Shown here one piece after another: positions 8,015 to 16,308 of a DNA stretch of 64,000 nucleotides. A program made the translations under genes and the position numbers. Source of the DNA: Anaerocolumna chitinilytica. Lineage in GTDB: Bacteria; Bacillota; Clostridia; Lachnospirales; Lachnospiraceae. Position 1 is the first letter of the stretch; each line of letters begins with the position of its first letter. Location: contig NZ_AP023368.1 in assembly GCF_014218355.1 (NCBI RefSeq), positions 3,042,001 to 3,106,000 on the forward strand, written 5' to 3'. The notes under the pieces are model-generated. The model saw nothing but the letters and a program-made list of their open reading frames with translations, did no database searches and had not been told where the DNA came from.

Positions 8015-8920
8015 TCACTTTCGGGACTTTGCTCTGTTTCGATATTCCGTCGGTGTCATTCCATATTTCTTTTTGAACTGCGCAGAAAAATATCCCATCT
8101 CTCCAAAACCACACCCATCTCCTATTTCAGAAATCTGCCAATCTGTCTCTGCCAGATTTTGAGCTGCTACAAGCAGGCGATACTGATTGACATACTGGAG
8201 AGGTGTTGTACCAAGAATTTCTCGAAAACATCTCAGACACTCACTTTTACTGATTGCTGCAGCTTCTGCTATACCTTCAAGAAGAATTGTCTCGTAATAA
8301 TGCTCCTGAATGTATTTTAGCATTTGCTTTATACGCTGCTCATTTCGTCGCGTCTTCTGTGGTATTGAAATAATTTCATGCTGCTGATGGTCGAATAGCT
8401 GCAGTATAATTTCAGACAGTTCATTTCTCACTCTAAATTCATATCCATGTTTGTCTACTGCAATCTCAATCCAGGCTCGCTGTATTCGGTCAAGAACCTC
8501 TCTCTGCCAGTTAATATCTTCAGAAAATAATTGAACAGAGTACCCGTTATTATTAATCAACGGATTTAGATACTTTTCCCAATAAATACTATTCTCTGTT
8601 CCCCCAATCAGACGCGGATGAAAAACAATAGAATGAATTAATGCACCTTGTATTTCATCGGCAGCTTTGGCCATGTGGAGTATGTCGGCGTTTACAAACG
8701 CACCACTCCCCTCTTTCAGCAGGAACTGCCTTGTACCAACAGATAGATTAATTCTACCTTTTTCAACCATAATCAGTTCCAGTTCGCTATGCCAATGCCA
8801 GGATATCAAAACATCCGGAAAGTCAACTTCATAACAAGCCGCAGGAAAGAAAACACTGCCATGGGATTTTGTTTCTCTTTTAGTTGTGTCCGTATAACTT
8901 GCACTGGAGGAAATAGGCAT
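8015..8920 (-). CDS. AraC-family transcriptional regulator with N-terminal cupin
   Basis: This 301-aa protein has a cupin sensor domain at about residues 20-110 (HWHSELELIMVEKGR) and two helix-turn-helix units in the last 100 residues (EGIAEAAAISKSECLRCF and ISEIGDGCGFGEMGYFSAQF). The start at 8920 has AAAGGAG seven bases upstream. It is divergent from the YczE-like membrane protein at 9024 with about 100 bases between them, so it plausibly controls that gene, itself or both. The ligand is unknown; related regulators usually sense sugars or other small molecules. Confidence 0.85.
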   Translation of the reverse strand: MPISSSASYTDTTKRETKSHGSVFFPAACYEVDFPDVLISWHWHSELELIMVEKGRINLSVGTRQFLLKEGSGAFVNADILHMAKAADEIQGALIHSIVFHPRLIGGTENSIYWEKYLNPLINNNGYSVQLFSEDINWQREVLDRIQRAWIEIAVDKHGYEFRVRNELSEIILQLFDHQQHEIISIPQKTRRNEQRIKQMLKYIQEHYYETILLEGIAEAAAISKSECLRCFREILGTTPLQYVNQYRLLVAAQNLAETDWQISEIGDGCGFGEMGYFSAQFKKKYGMTPTEYRNRAKSRK

Positions 8921-9023
8921 GGGAATGCTCCTTTTGGCGTTTTTCTAATATTATAAGGTTATTATTTACTAATGTAAAGAGAGGAACCAGTGATATTATA
9001 TTAATGAAAGAGAGGGAAATGAT

Positions 9024-9689
9024 ATGAAATGGGTAAACCTGAAAGTTGTAAAAAGAATTGGGTTGATGATGATAGGTATAGTAGGAATGGGCGTTTTTCT
9101 TTCCTTTCTAATTGAAGTAAACTATGGCACCGATACCTGCTCCTTTATGAACCTTGCGTTATCGGAACGTTTCCGGATTTCCTTTGGGACCTGTATGGTT
9201 CTTGCCAATATTCTTTTCTTTATCCCGGAAATTTTACTGAAACCTAAGCTGATTAATATTGGGACGATTATGAATATGGTACTTATTGGTTATATCAGTG
9301 ATTACTGCCGTGTCCTGTGGTCTCGCTTTTTACCCCAGACACTGTTTACTCTTCAGCCATACCGAACAATTACCTTCCTGATAGCACTTTTTCCCTTTCT
9401 GGTATCAGTTGCTCTTTACATGAATGCTGATATGGGGCTGGCTCCTTACGACGCCATACCAACCATTATCAGCCTTCGCACTCATCTTCCATACACTGTA
9501 ATAAGAATCCTCTGGGATTTTAGTGCGATTTTGATTGGCGTCCTGGCTGGAAAACATCTTTCAGTTGCAACTGTTGTTATGGCTCTTTCAATCGGTCCTT
9601 CTGTTACTTTCATTGGAAACTTTATGAAATATATTTCCAGAAAAGAGCCAAAACAGAATAGCACTGGCTTTAATACCAGTAATGGTTAG
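9024..9689 (+). CDS. YczE/YitT-like integral membrane protein
   Basis: This 221-aa protein has about six hydrophobic segments and the pattern of the YczE/YyaS/YitT group: LMMIGIVGMGVFLSFL near the start and MNADMGLAPYDAIPTI in the second half, where the internal duplication repeats the YGTDTCSFMNLAL motif. It would sit in the cytoplasmic membrane. The group's biochemical role is not established; YczE of Bacillus subtilis affects surfactin/bacillaene production. It is divergent from an AraC regulator. The ribosome binding site GAGAGGGAAATGAT precedes the ATG. Confidence 0.75.
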   Translation: MKWVNLKVVKRIGLMMIGIVGMGVFLSFLIEVNYGTDTCSFMNLALSERFRISFGTCMVLANILFFIPEILLKPKLINIGTIMNMVLIGYISDYCRVLWSRFLPQTLFTLQPYRTITFLIALFPFLVSVALYMNADMGLAPYDAIPTIISLRTHLPYTVIRILWDFSAILIGVLAGKHLSVATVVMALSIGPSVTFIGNFMKYISRKEPKQNSTGFNTSNG

Positions 9690-9794
9690 AGTTTTAAAGT
9701 AGAGTTTAGCTAAATTCTTAATGCTGTTAAAGAACATATTTCTGTAACCTCGTTTTAAACATGGGATATGTCGGAAAGGTATGGTGATATTATT

Positions 9795-10505
9795 ATGAAA
9801 AATTTAATTGCAGATGTACACACTCATACGCTCGTAAGCGGGCATGCTTATGGAACTATCCGTGAGATGGCAAAGGCTGCGGCAGATAAACAACTTCAAA
9901 TTTTGGGTGTTAGTGAGCATGCTCCTGGAATACCAGGAACGGTTGACCCGTTTTACTATTTGAATCTGGAGGTGATACCTAGAGAGTTATATGGTGTTAA
10001 AATGATTCATGGCTGTGAAATAAATATTATGAATGACGGAACATTATCTTTATCCCAGGAGTACATTGAAAAACTTGATTATGCCATTATAGGCATTCAT
10101 TGTCAGTGTTATGAGAATCAGGGCCGCGAAATAAATACTGAGAATCTGATTAAGTGTATGCAGAATGAAAAAGTACGCTTTATCTCTCACCCGGATGATG
10201 ATCATACACCATTGAATTACGAAGAACTTGTGCGGGCAGCGAAAGAATTTCATGTTGCATTGGAGGTTAACAATAGTTCTTTGATAAAAAAAGACAGACG
10301 ATGGAACTGTATAGAAAATTATATAGCTATGCTGCACTTTTGTGAGCGTTATAAAGTGCCGATTATAATAAGCTCAGATGCACATGATCCAAGTTATGTC
10401 GGGAACTTTGATTTGGCCGTTAAACTGATTGAGGGACTAAAATTTAATGAAGATTTGATATTAAATACTGAAGTTGATAAGTTAATGAGTTTTTTATGTA
10501 ACTGA
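9795..10505 (+). CDS. PHP-domain phosphatase (YcdX-like)
   Basis: This metal-dependent phosphoesterase of the PHP family is about 236 aa long. Visible metal-ligand motifs are DVHTHT near the N-terminus, SEHAPG, GCEINIM, FISHPDDD and SSDAHDP near the C-terminus, in the order of YcdX-type trinuclear enzymes. The start is placed at 9795 (MKNLIADVHTHT) rather than 9768, because family members begin just before the first HxH motif. It probably hydrolyses a small phosphate ester; the substrate is unknown. No operon partner is evident. Confidence 0.8.
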   Translation: MKNLIADVHTHTLVSGHAYGTIREMAKAAADKQLQILGVSEHAPGIPGTVDPFYYLNLEVIPRELYGVKMIHGCEINIMNDGTLSLSQEYIEKLDYAIIGIHCQCYENQGREINTENLIKCMQNEKVRFISHPDDDHTPLNYEELVRAAKEFHVALEVNNSSLIKKDRRWNCIENYIAMLHFCERYKVPIIISSDAHDPSYVGNFDLAVKLIEGLKFNEDLILNTEVDKLMSFLCN

Positions 10506-10596
10506 TTGTGGACTATCATAGTATCAAGATTCCATATTATTAGATTCTTAAGGATCAATTGTATGAAGGAGCCTGCAAAGTGTCTATATGTTTAAC

Positions 10597-10641
10597 ATAA
10601 TAGGGCTCCTATGTAAAGTAAAATCATAGGAGCCCTATTAT
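10597..10641. terminator. 17-bp perfect inverted repeat between convergent genes
   Basis: ATAATAGGGCTCCTATG (10597-10613) is perfectly complemented by CATAGGAGCCCTATTAT (10625-10641) around an 11-nt loop. It lies between the end of the PHP gene (+) and the end of the gene at 10704 (-), so it probably terminates both. There is no long T run; the outer AT pairs may supply it. Confidence 0.6.
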
Positions 10642-10703
10642 ATTGGCAAAGAAAAATTCTAATCTGACATGAGAACGGTTATTTGATAGACTACTTATTT
10701 CTT

Positions 10704-11747
10704 TCATAAGCAAGATACTTCTTTATCAAACCATGTTTGAATGTCATCCCGTATTTCTAAAACAGAGTCATCCAATGATATGGGCATTCCACGGCAACCC
10801 CCATCACAATGACCAATCTCTCTTTTTCTGCCGCAGCCATATCCCTTTGCAATCAGTTCCTGCAATATTGGGGAAAACTTATTTATGGTGTCCATGTATT
10901 CATGGGTCTTTGTCGCTTTCACATTGATATGATACCCATTGCGTAGGGAAGCATTAATTCCCCATATATCCTTCCGTTTATAACAATACTTAATATAGAT
11001 ATGAAACCCTTTTACTTCCACAATGCAAGTAAGACCTTTCCCCAGATAGCGCTGATGTAACAGCAGAATGAAATCCTGCACTTCAAAAGACAAAGTCTTT
11101 ATCGTTTCCTGTACGATGGAAAGCACATCGGTTTCATCCTTTTTCAATACCCTGTAATCACAACGCAAAAAAACATCCTGATTGATAAGTGTGCCATGGT
11201 CTAATTCAGCAATCGCCATTATCTTCAGACCTGTAAGCATAGTGGGATTATCCGGATATGTTATCTTGATGGTTTTGATGTCTGATAAGATTTGCTTTTT
11301 TTCATTTATATCTATACCCTCAAAGCATATACCACAACTCATCAGAAATTGCAGGCATTCAAGGTTTTTGCTGACAGGCAGCTTACTATTGAATATGTTG
11401 TATCCGCAGATAAGAGACTCCTCGTCACCTGACTTGCCATGATAACCTATGTTCATTAATAAGGTGCTTACATTGTGGAGGAATGGATAGTATACTGAAA
11501 GTGTTATACGATTTTCATATTCATGTGCAACTTTCTTGCTATTATCATAGACATCTCCTATAGCGTATAAAACATCGTAAAGCCGAACCAAAAATGCTCT
11601 GAACGCCACAACACCATACCGTATATTTTCTTCAAGTGCGACATTTGCATAGACGGGATTGATTGCATATGCTTCTTGCGATACGGGCACTATAATCTCC
11701 TTCAAATAGCTTGCCACATCCGGAAGCGTTTTTCTCATATATTTCAC
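10704..11747 (-). CDS. Hypothetical protein with C-terminal Cys/Gly motif
   Basis: This is a 347-aa soluble protein I cannot assign to a named family. Its clearest feature is a conserved-looking C-terminal segment, GYGCGRKREIGHCDGGCRGM, with three closely spaced cysteines and a histidine, followed by an amphipathic helix (LEIRDDIQTWFDKE). This could bind a metal or form a small zinc or iron-sulfur site. The body is mixed alpha/beta with a further Cys cluster near residues 140-150. The gene is monocistronic, with its own 3' hairpin. Whether it is an enzyme or a structural protein cannot be told. Confidence 0.65.
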   Translation of the reverse strand: MKYMRKTLPDVASYLKEIIVPVSQEAYAINPVYANVALEENIRYGVVAFRAFLVRLYDVLYAIGDVYDNSKKVAHEYENRITLSVYYPFLHNVSTLLMNIGYHGKSGDEESLICGYNIFNSKLPVSKNLECLQFLMSCGICFEGIDINEKKQILSDIKTIKITYPDNPTMLTGLKIMAIAELDHGTLINQDVFLRCDYRVLKKDETDVLSIVQETIKTLSFEVQDFILLLHQRYLGKGLTCIVEVKGFHIYIKYCYKRKDIWGINASLRNGYHINVKATKTHEYMDTINKFSPILQELIAKGYGCGRKREIGHCDGGCRGMPISLDDSVLEIRDDIQTWFDKEVSCL

Positions 11748-11833
11748 CTCTTTTAATGAACTTTTCGTATATCTCTTATCTGATCTGTATATTCTGATTT
11801 TTATTCTACCAGCGAAAATAATACTTTAAAGAT

Positions 11834-12310
11834 TTATCTAGCCGAATGATTGATAAAATCAACTTCATACTGCTGTTCTCCATATTTTCTTTCATTGTCA
11901 ATAATCGTACCCTCTGAAAGGGTGATACGCAGAACAATTGAAGTCAGACTGTCTTCGTCGCCAACTTCATCGAACCAATCAAAGATACTTTTAAACTTCG
12001 CTCTGATTTCTGCATTCTTCTCGTCTTTGACCCAGCCGAGATTTTCAGCTGTTCCTTGAAATGCAAACCATTCTAATCCAGCAACGGAAACCTCAGGATT
12101 CTTCTCGATCTGCAGCATTTTATTTTTCTTTGCATCCGTAGAAACAAAGAACACTCCGTTTTCATAATAGGCACAGACCATACGGACAGCAGGACGGGGA
12201 TTTCCGGAAGCGCCAGGCGTCAGTGATATTGTCCCAAGGGCAATTACTACTTCCTTGCCGTTTCCGCACCGCTCTTCCATTAGTTTCATTGCATTTTCGT
12301 ATTTGTTCAT
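11834..12310 (-). CDS. Pyridoxamine 5'-phosphate oxidase-like flavin protein
   Basis: This split-barrel FMN-binding protein of about 158 aa is of the PNPOx-like type. Support: NPRPAVRMVCAYYENGVFF, STDAKKNKMLQIEKNPEVSV and the following FQGTAENL strand, the standard order of this fold. The start is placed at 12310 (MNKYENAMK) because GGAGAAGGAG lies just upstream; the longer start at 12340 would read through that site. Members range from true PNP oxidases to general flavin reductases; this short form is more likely a reductase-like protein. Cytosolic and monocistronic. Confidence 0.75.
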   Translation of the reverse strand: MNKYENAMKLMEERCGNGKEVVIALGTISLTPGASGNPRPAVRMVCAYYENGVFFVSTDAKKNKMLQIEKNPEVSVAGLEWFAFQGTAENLGWVKDEKNAEIRAKFKSIFDWFDEVGDEDSLTSIVLRITLSEGTIIDNERKYGEQQYEVDFINHSAR

Positions 12311-12384
12311 TCTTAATTTTCTCCTTCTCCTTGATATCATTTATGTTGCAAAGATAATCCAACCGATTGAATAGCTTCCGAAAA

Positions 12385-13011
12385 TTATGATTCCAAGCTC
12401 AGCCACAAAGCAGGACGAACTCCACCACTGTTATCACCGGTTGTAGGATGAATCGTGTTGCTGCTGTAGCGAAAGGTACCATTTCCCTGAATACCTATAT
12501 TGCCATCACCATGAATATATACGGCTCTTTTATTATCACGTCCGGGAGACCGAAGCCACCACCACCATACATACCCATCGAATTTCGAGCCTCGCTTACT
12601 GTTGTTTTCATCTTTCTTTTGAAACCAGTATCGTTGTTTGGCGCTGCGGTTTTCAAGGTTTTTACTGCTGTCACCGAAATATTTACACACTACTTCTTCA
12701 ATGTTTAACAGGAATATGTAATCTCTGGTATCTTCTCCGCCTCTTGAACTATACCACTGATTATCCTGGTTTTTATTCATAACCGGAATAATTCTTGACT
12801 GCTCGTCCATGGTGAATCTGTTATAAAACTCACCATTAAGATATTTTCTTAGTGAACAGTCAGCCCATGTCACATCGCCAGTGTAATTATTATAGGGTTG
12901 CTGTTCGATTATATCTTCCGTCATAATCAATGCCGTATTTCCCTGTTGGTCAAGAATACGCCAATCATAACCGCCAAACGACATAATCTCGCCAATATCA
13001 AACTTCGTCAT
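12385..13011 (-). CDS. DUF6273-domain protein (C-type-lectin-like ending)
   Basis: This protein of about 208 aa has the DUF6273 layout: an N-terminal GEIMSFGGYDWRILD strand region, the YLNGEFYNRFT segment and a C-terminal WWWWLRSPG ... GGVRPALWL signature. That ending resembles the formylglycine-enzyme/C-type lectin fold used for ligand display. The start is moved to 13011 because that ATG follows GAGGAGGAAAAGG and overlaps the end of the DUF6886 gene by 14 bases, so the two are translationally coupled. No signal peptide is seen, so it is probably cytoplasmic. Function unknown. Confidence 0.7.
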   Translation of the reverse strand: MTKFDIGEIMSFGGYDWRILDQQGNTALIMTEDIIEQQPYNNYTGDVTWADCSLRKYLNGEFYNRFTMDEQSRIIPVMNKNQDNQWYSSRGGEDTRDYIFLLNIEEVVCKYFGDSSKNLENRSAKQRYWFQKKDENNSKRGSKFDGYVWWWWLRSPGRDNKRAVYIHGDGNIGIQGNGTFRYSSNTIHPTTGDNSGGVRPALWLSLES

Positions 13012-13588
13012 CCTTTTCCTCCTCATATAATATCATTTTTTCTGTTGTTTGTTTGAATGAGCACACATTTGGTAAAGGCTGCGCATTCCTCATACGGCAT
13101 AATGACCAGCTTAAAGTCGTTTCTTTCATTCTGTCCGATATACTCCATAAATTTTTTATGACACGTAATTCAACATTTCTTTCAAACAAAGCCGCAAACA
13201 GATCATTAATTATATATTTAGCAATCGGTATTTGAGCTACTTTTGAGACATAATATCCTGCAACGTTATCTTGCAATTCAAAACCTTCTGGATTAAATTC
13301 ATAAAGAAACAAACATGTATTTTTCATGGTTTTAAACCAGGTGCTTTCAATAATAACAACATGCTGTATGTCGGGTGAGGTAAAATATATTTCCTTGTCC
13401 TGTGATGACGTATTTTCACCAACATGGTATGTTACTCTCGGACAATCTCTAGGCGTCAAAAAATTAGGCAAGTGCTTCTCGTCTATCGCCCATACTAACC
13501 CGACATTTTTATCTAATTCAGCTCTTTCTGGTATTCTTGGATTAAATATAGCTATATTACTTTCTTCACTTACATGAAATAATCGCAT
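12998..13588 (-). CDS. DUF6886-family protein
   Basis: This 196-aa protein has the DUF6886 start (MRLFHVSEESNIAIFNPRIP) and the block LVWAIDEKHLPNFLTPRDCP. The fold resembles small RNA 2'-phosphotransferase/ART-like proteins, but this is only a guess from the HVSEE and FLTPR pattern. It is the first gene of a two-gene unit with the DUF6273 protein, whose start lies inside its last codons. The role is unknown; genomic pairing with a ligand-display domain is the main clue. Confidence 0.65.
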   Translation of the reverse strand: MRLFHVSEESNIAIFNPRIPERAELDKNVGLVWAIDEKHLPNFLTPRDCPRVTYHVGENTSSQDKEIYFTSPDIQHVVIIESTWFKTMKNTCLFLYEFNPEGFELQDNVAGYYVSKVAQIPIAKYIINDLFAALFERNVELRVIKNLWSISDRMKETTLSWSLCRMRNAQPLPNVCSFKQTTEKMILYEEEKDDEV

Positions 13589-13676
13589 TTCAATCCCTCT
13601 ATTTCTTTTATACTCCCGATTTTCTAATATGTATTCAAATATACCACAATTTGGTTATTTTTTCAAATTATATATA

Positions 13677-13873
13677 CAAAATACTACTATCCGTCCATTT
13701 ATCATCAAACGAAAAAATAGCTGTTCACAGATACACCCAAAGGAGCAAATGCATCCGCTTCTATATATAGTATCGTCGAGGCCGCAAAAGCAAATGGTCT
13801 CAGTGTATATACCAAGTTATTGCATTGCTATTACAGTAATCTCTTAGTTACCGGCAATAAAAAAACACTGTAA
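13677..13873 (+). mobile_element. IS66 transposase (TnpC) C-terminal remnant
   Basis: On the plus strand the frame NTTIRPFIIKRKN (13677 on) matches the NTIRPFVIGRKNW block of IS66-family TnpC. After a frameshift, the frame from 13739 reads KGANASASIYSIVEAAKANG, matching the next TnpC block (TPKGA-ASA-IYSIVETAKANGL). The order and spacing are right, so this is the 3' end of a decayed IS66 copy. No terminal repeats or rest of the element remain. The tail merges with the terminator of the coat operon on the other strand. Confidence 0.75.
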
Positions 13874-13897
13874 CCTTTTTTATCTCGGCTGCAATGC
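13857..13897 (-). terminator. Terminator of the coat/adh operon
   Basis: On the minus strand CATTGCAGCC pairs with GGTTACAGTG (nine of ten positions, counting G-U pairs), followed by TTTTTTT. It lies 13 bases after the last coat gene. Confidence 0.6.
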
Positions 13898-13909
13898 TTT
13901 TTTTATGAT

Positions 13910-14215
13910 TTAGCTCATGAACTCCTTAAGATTTAAAGCTGTATCAGTAGCTTTCATATCTACCTTATATTGTTCTTCCAGATTATAAGCATGGTAATAA
14001 CCCTTACTCATCATATAGTCTGAAATAACCTCATGAGTATTTATCATATCATTTAACTGATTAATTAAGGTCACCCGTAATTCCGGAGATGTAGTCTCAG
14101 TTATTGCAACTGCATATTCTTGTATACCACTTTTAGAAGACAACAGGAAATCAGTTGCTATCACCTGATCACTTAACTTATCTGTACCGGTTAGTTTTTC
14201 AATAATTGAATTCAT
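13910..14215 (-). CDS. Coat F-domain spore coat protein
   Basis: This 101-aa four-helix protein carries the Coat F signature (ATDFLLSSKSGIQEYAVAIT, ETTSPELRVTLINQLN, then MSKGYYHAYNLEEQ). These proteins are layered on the spore coat late in sporulation. It is the last gene of a five-gene minus-strand unit and pairs with the shorter protein at 14241. The ribosome binding site AGAAGG lies six bases before the ATG. It shares about half of its pattern with the 120-aa protein at 15651. Confidence 0.8.
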   Translation of the reverse strand: MNSIIEKLTGTDKLSDQVIATDFLLSSKSGIQEYAVAITETTSPELRVTLINQLNDMINTHEVISDYMMSKGYYHAYNLEEQYKVDMKATDTALNLKEFMS

Positions 14216-14240
14216 TTTCAGCCTTCTTTCTATGGTATAA

Positions 14241-14465
14241 CTATTTTATTTGTTCAGGTTCAGCTATCATTGATTGTTCCAGATATCCTCGTAATTCTTT
14301 AATATGCTGTTGTGAAGCAGAAATATTGTTTTTTAAAATATTCTTTAATTCTTTATCCGAAACTAACGGGGACATAGTAATTATTTTCGTTAAACTTAAA
14401 TTCCTGATTGTCATAATCTCATGAAGCTGAATCGTTTCATTTGGAGCAAGCCCTTTCTCCTGCAT
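14241..14465 (-). CDS. Small CotF-like spore coat protein
   Basis: This protein of about 74 aa begins LAPNETIQLHEIMTIRNLSL, the usual pattern of the small CotF-like partners in clostridia. The start is placed at 14465 (MQEKGL) because AAGGAG lies eight bases upstream; the apparent earlier start at 14483 is a TTG that would read through the site. It is rich in helix-forming residues with no membrane segment. It sits directly between the alcohol dehydrogenase and the last Coat F gene, within the same transcript. Confidence 0.75.
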   Translation of the reverse strand: MQEKGLAPNETIQLHEIMTIRNLSLTKIITMSPLVSDKELKNILKNNISASQQHIKELRGYLEQSMIAEPEQIK

Positions 14466-14496
14466 CTTTCTCTCTCCTTCCAATCATTTATAAACT

Positions 14497-15633
14497 TTAA
14501 GGTTTTAAGATAACCTTTATGCAATTATCCGTCTTTGTATCAAATACTTCATATCCATATGAAGCTTTGTCAATCGGAAGCTTATGAGTAATGATATCGC
14601 TGGGATCTACTTTACCTTTTGAAAACAGATCATAAAGTGTCTGCATAATCGGGATTACAGGCGCTTGTCCTGTTCTGATATTAATATTGCGATTCATGAT
14701 ATCGCCGAAAGGAAATGCATTATATCTTCCTCCGTATACTCCTGTTACCTGAATTAGTCCGCCCTTTCGGACTGCCTGGGTTGCCATTACAAATGCACCC
14801 AAGGATCCACTCTGCAGCTTTAACCCCGAACCAACAAACTCCATCGGTGTCATCTTGCCATCCATGCCGACACAATCAATGACAATATCGGCTCCACCTT
14901 GTGTAATCTCTTTCAAATATTCACCGGTATTGTCATGTTGTTCGAAGTTTATTGCCTCTACATTATTATATTTCCTAGCATGCTGTAAACGGTAATCGAT
15001 ATAATCAACAGCTATTACCCTTTTTGCACCACAAAGCCATGCAAATTTTTGCGCTAAAAGCCCAACGGGTCCACATCCAAGGATGACTACAGTATTACCT
15101 TCTTTCACGCCTGCATTTACTACACTCCAATACGCAGTTGATGCTGCATCTGCTATAAGAATAAGTTTTTCATCTTCTACTTCACAATCATCCGGAATCC
15201 GGAAAGGGGTGAAATTACCGTATGGTACCCTTAAATATTCGGCCTGTCCTCCCGGGTATCCGCCGAAGGTTTCGCTGTAGCCAAAGAATCCTCCACCTTC
15301 TCCATTTGGATTCGAATTATCACACATACAGGTAAGATCATGCTTACAAAAAAAGCATTCTCCACAGCTAACGTTAAATGGAACAATAACTCTGTCACCT
15401 TTTTTTACCTTAGTAACCTCAGGACCAATCTCCTCTACAATACCCATCGGTTCATGACCAATAATATAACCTTGTGGAAGATTAGGTATCATATCGTGAA
15501 TCAGATGCAGGTCCGAACCACAGATTGCTGAATTTGTTATTTTAACGATAATATCGTCGGGTTTTTGAATTGTCGGTGCAGGTACCTCCTTAACCTCAAC
15601 TCTTTTTATTCCTTGAAATGTTACTGCCTTCAT
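14497..15633 (-). CDS. Zinc-dependent alcohol dehydrogenase (formaldehyde dehydrogenase-like)
   Basis: This 378-aa medium-chain dehydrogenase has catalytic zinc ligands Cys38 and His60-Glu61 (ICGSDLH, GHEPMG). It also has the structural zinc cysteines near 90-104 (CGECFFCKHDLTCMC) and a Rossmann NAD site (VVILGCGPVGLLAQ). The insertion after the structural zinc is typical of glutathione-independent formaldehyde dehydrogenase-like enzymes. Embedding inside a spore coat operon suggests it works in the mother cell or on the spore surface, perhaps on aldehydes. GGGAGG lies eight bases upstream of the start. Confidence 0.85.
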   Translation of the reverse strand: MKAVTFQGIKRVEVKEVPAPTIQKPDDIIVKITNSAICGSDLHLIHDMIPNLPQGYIIGHEPMGIVEEIGPEVTKVKKGDRVIVPFNVSCGECFFCKHDLTCMCDNSNPNGEGGGFFGYSETFGGYPGGQAEYLRVPYGNFTPFRIPDDCEVEDEKLILIADAASTAYWSVVNAGVKEGNTVVILGCGPVGLLAQKFAWLCGAKRVIAVDYIDYRLQHARKYNNVEAINFEQHDNTGEYLKEITQGGADIVIDCVGMDGKMTPMEFVGSGLKLQSGSLGAFVMATQAVRKGGLIQVTGVYGGRYNAFPFGDIMNRNINIRTGQAPVIPIMQTLYDLFSKGKVDPSDIITHKLPIDKASYGYEVFDTKTDNCIKVILKP

Positions 15634-15650
15634 ATAAATGACCTCCCTAA

Positions 15651-16013
15651 TTATTTATCCAGAGTAGCAAACAAACCGGATCTGCTTGTATCTCCAGGGA
15701 ATAAGTTCATGCTTGCAATCTCAGTGGAAGTCTGTGAGGATTCTAAATCCATCTGAAATTGTTTTTCCAGATTGACCGGGTGAAACCAACCCTTTTCAAT
15801 CATAAGTGTCGAAACAGCTTCATGCATGTTGATTGCTTTATTTAATTCATTCCTGAATACCGTTCTAACTTCAGTTGAAGCAGCTTCTGTTAATGCGATT
15901 GCACAATTTCTTACACTGTTTTTGGTATTTAATAAAAGAGCCATAGATATTGTACTATCAACTAATTTTGGCATACCTTCCGCATTTCTGATCTCCAAAT
16001 AATCCTTTATCAA
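15651..16013 (-). CDS. Coat F-domain spore coat protein, TTG start
   Basis: This 120-aa Coat F-type protein has MALLLNTKNSVRNCAIALTE, EAASTEVRTVFRNELNKAIN and IEKGWFHPVNLEKQFQMDLE. The start codon is TTG at 16013, supported by AAAGGAGG seven bases upstream. It has an extra 20-residue tail compared with the paralogue at 13910. It lies between the first small coat protein and the alcohol dehydrogenase. It is expected in the spore coat; assembly partners are probably the small CotF-like proteins next to it. Confidence 0.8.
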   Translation of the reverse strand: MIKDYLEIRNAEGMPKLVDSTISMALLLNTKNSVRNCAIALTEAASTEVRTVFRNELNKAINMHEAVSTLMIEKGWFHPVNLEKQFQMDLESSQTSTEIASMNLFPGDTSRSGLFATLDK

Positions 16014-16098
16014 GTTCTTACCTCCTTTTTAGTAAATGTTGTCAATTTATAACGAACAGCATAAAATCATGATATAGTGCTTCATATTGTACAAGCTG

Positions 16099-16308
16099 CT
16101 ATCTTATTTTAGGTGCTTTTGAATACAATTTTTGAAGCTCTCCAATGGATTGAATATCTTGCTGAACATCCCTCTCCAACAGTGCTTTCAAATCCTGATC
16201 AAATACAACACCTTCCATCATTTTTGAAGAAGTCATATTAATCGTTTTTAAATTAAGCATTTCATGTAACTGCATCATTTCATTAGGTGCCAAAAAATCA
16301 TTTACCAT
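16099..16308 (-). CDS. Small CotF-like spore coat protein, first gene of the operon
   Basis: This 69-aa protein has the same APNEMMQLHEMLNLKTINMT opening as the protein at 14465, so the operon holds two copies of a small-plus-Coat F pair around the dehydrogenase. The ribosome binding site GAGGTG lies five bases before the ATG. It is the first gene of the unit; the AT-rich upstream region should hold a sporulation promoter, but I could not fix one with confidence. Confidence 0.75.
   Translation of the reverse strand: MVNDFLAPNEMMQLHEMLNLKTINMTSSKMMEGVVFDQDLKALLERDVQQDIQSIGELQKLYSKAPKIR

Noticed and set aside
12385..13011. DUF6273 protein as the variable protein of a diversity-generating retroelement
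   Set aside because: No reverse transcriptase, template repeat or accessory gene is present, and the C-type-lectin-like ending alone is not sufficient.
13629..13847. 72-aa plus-strand ORF as a real gene
   Set aside because: Part of its frame is the IS66 TnpC remnant before a frameshift; the rest is out-of-frame translation.
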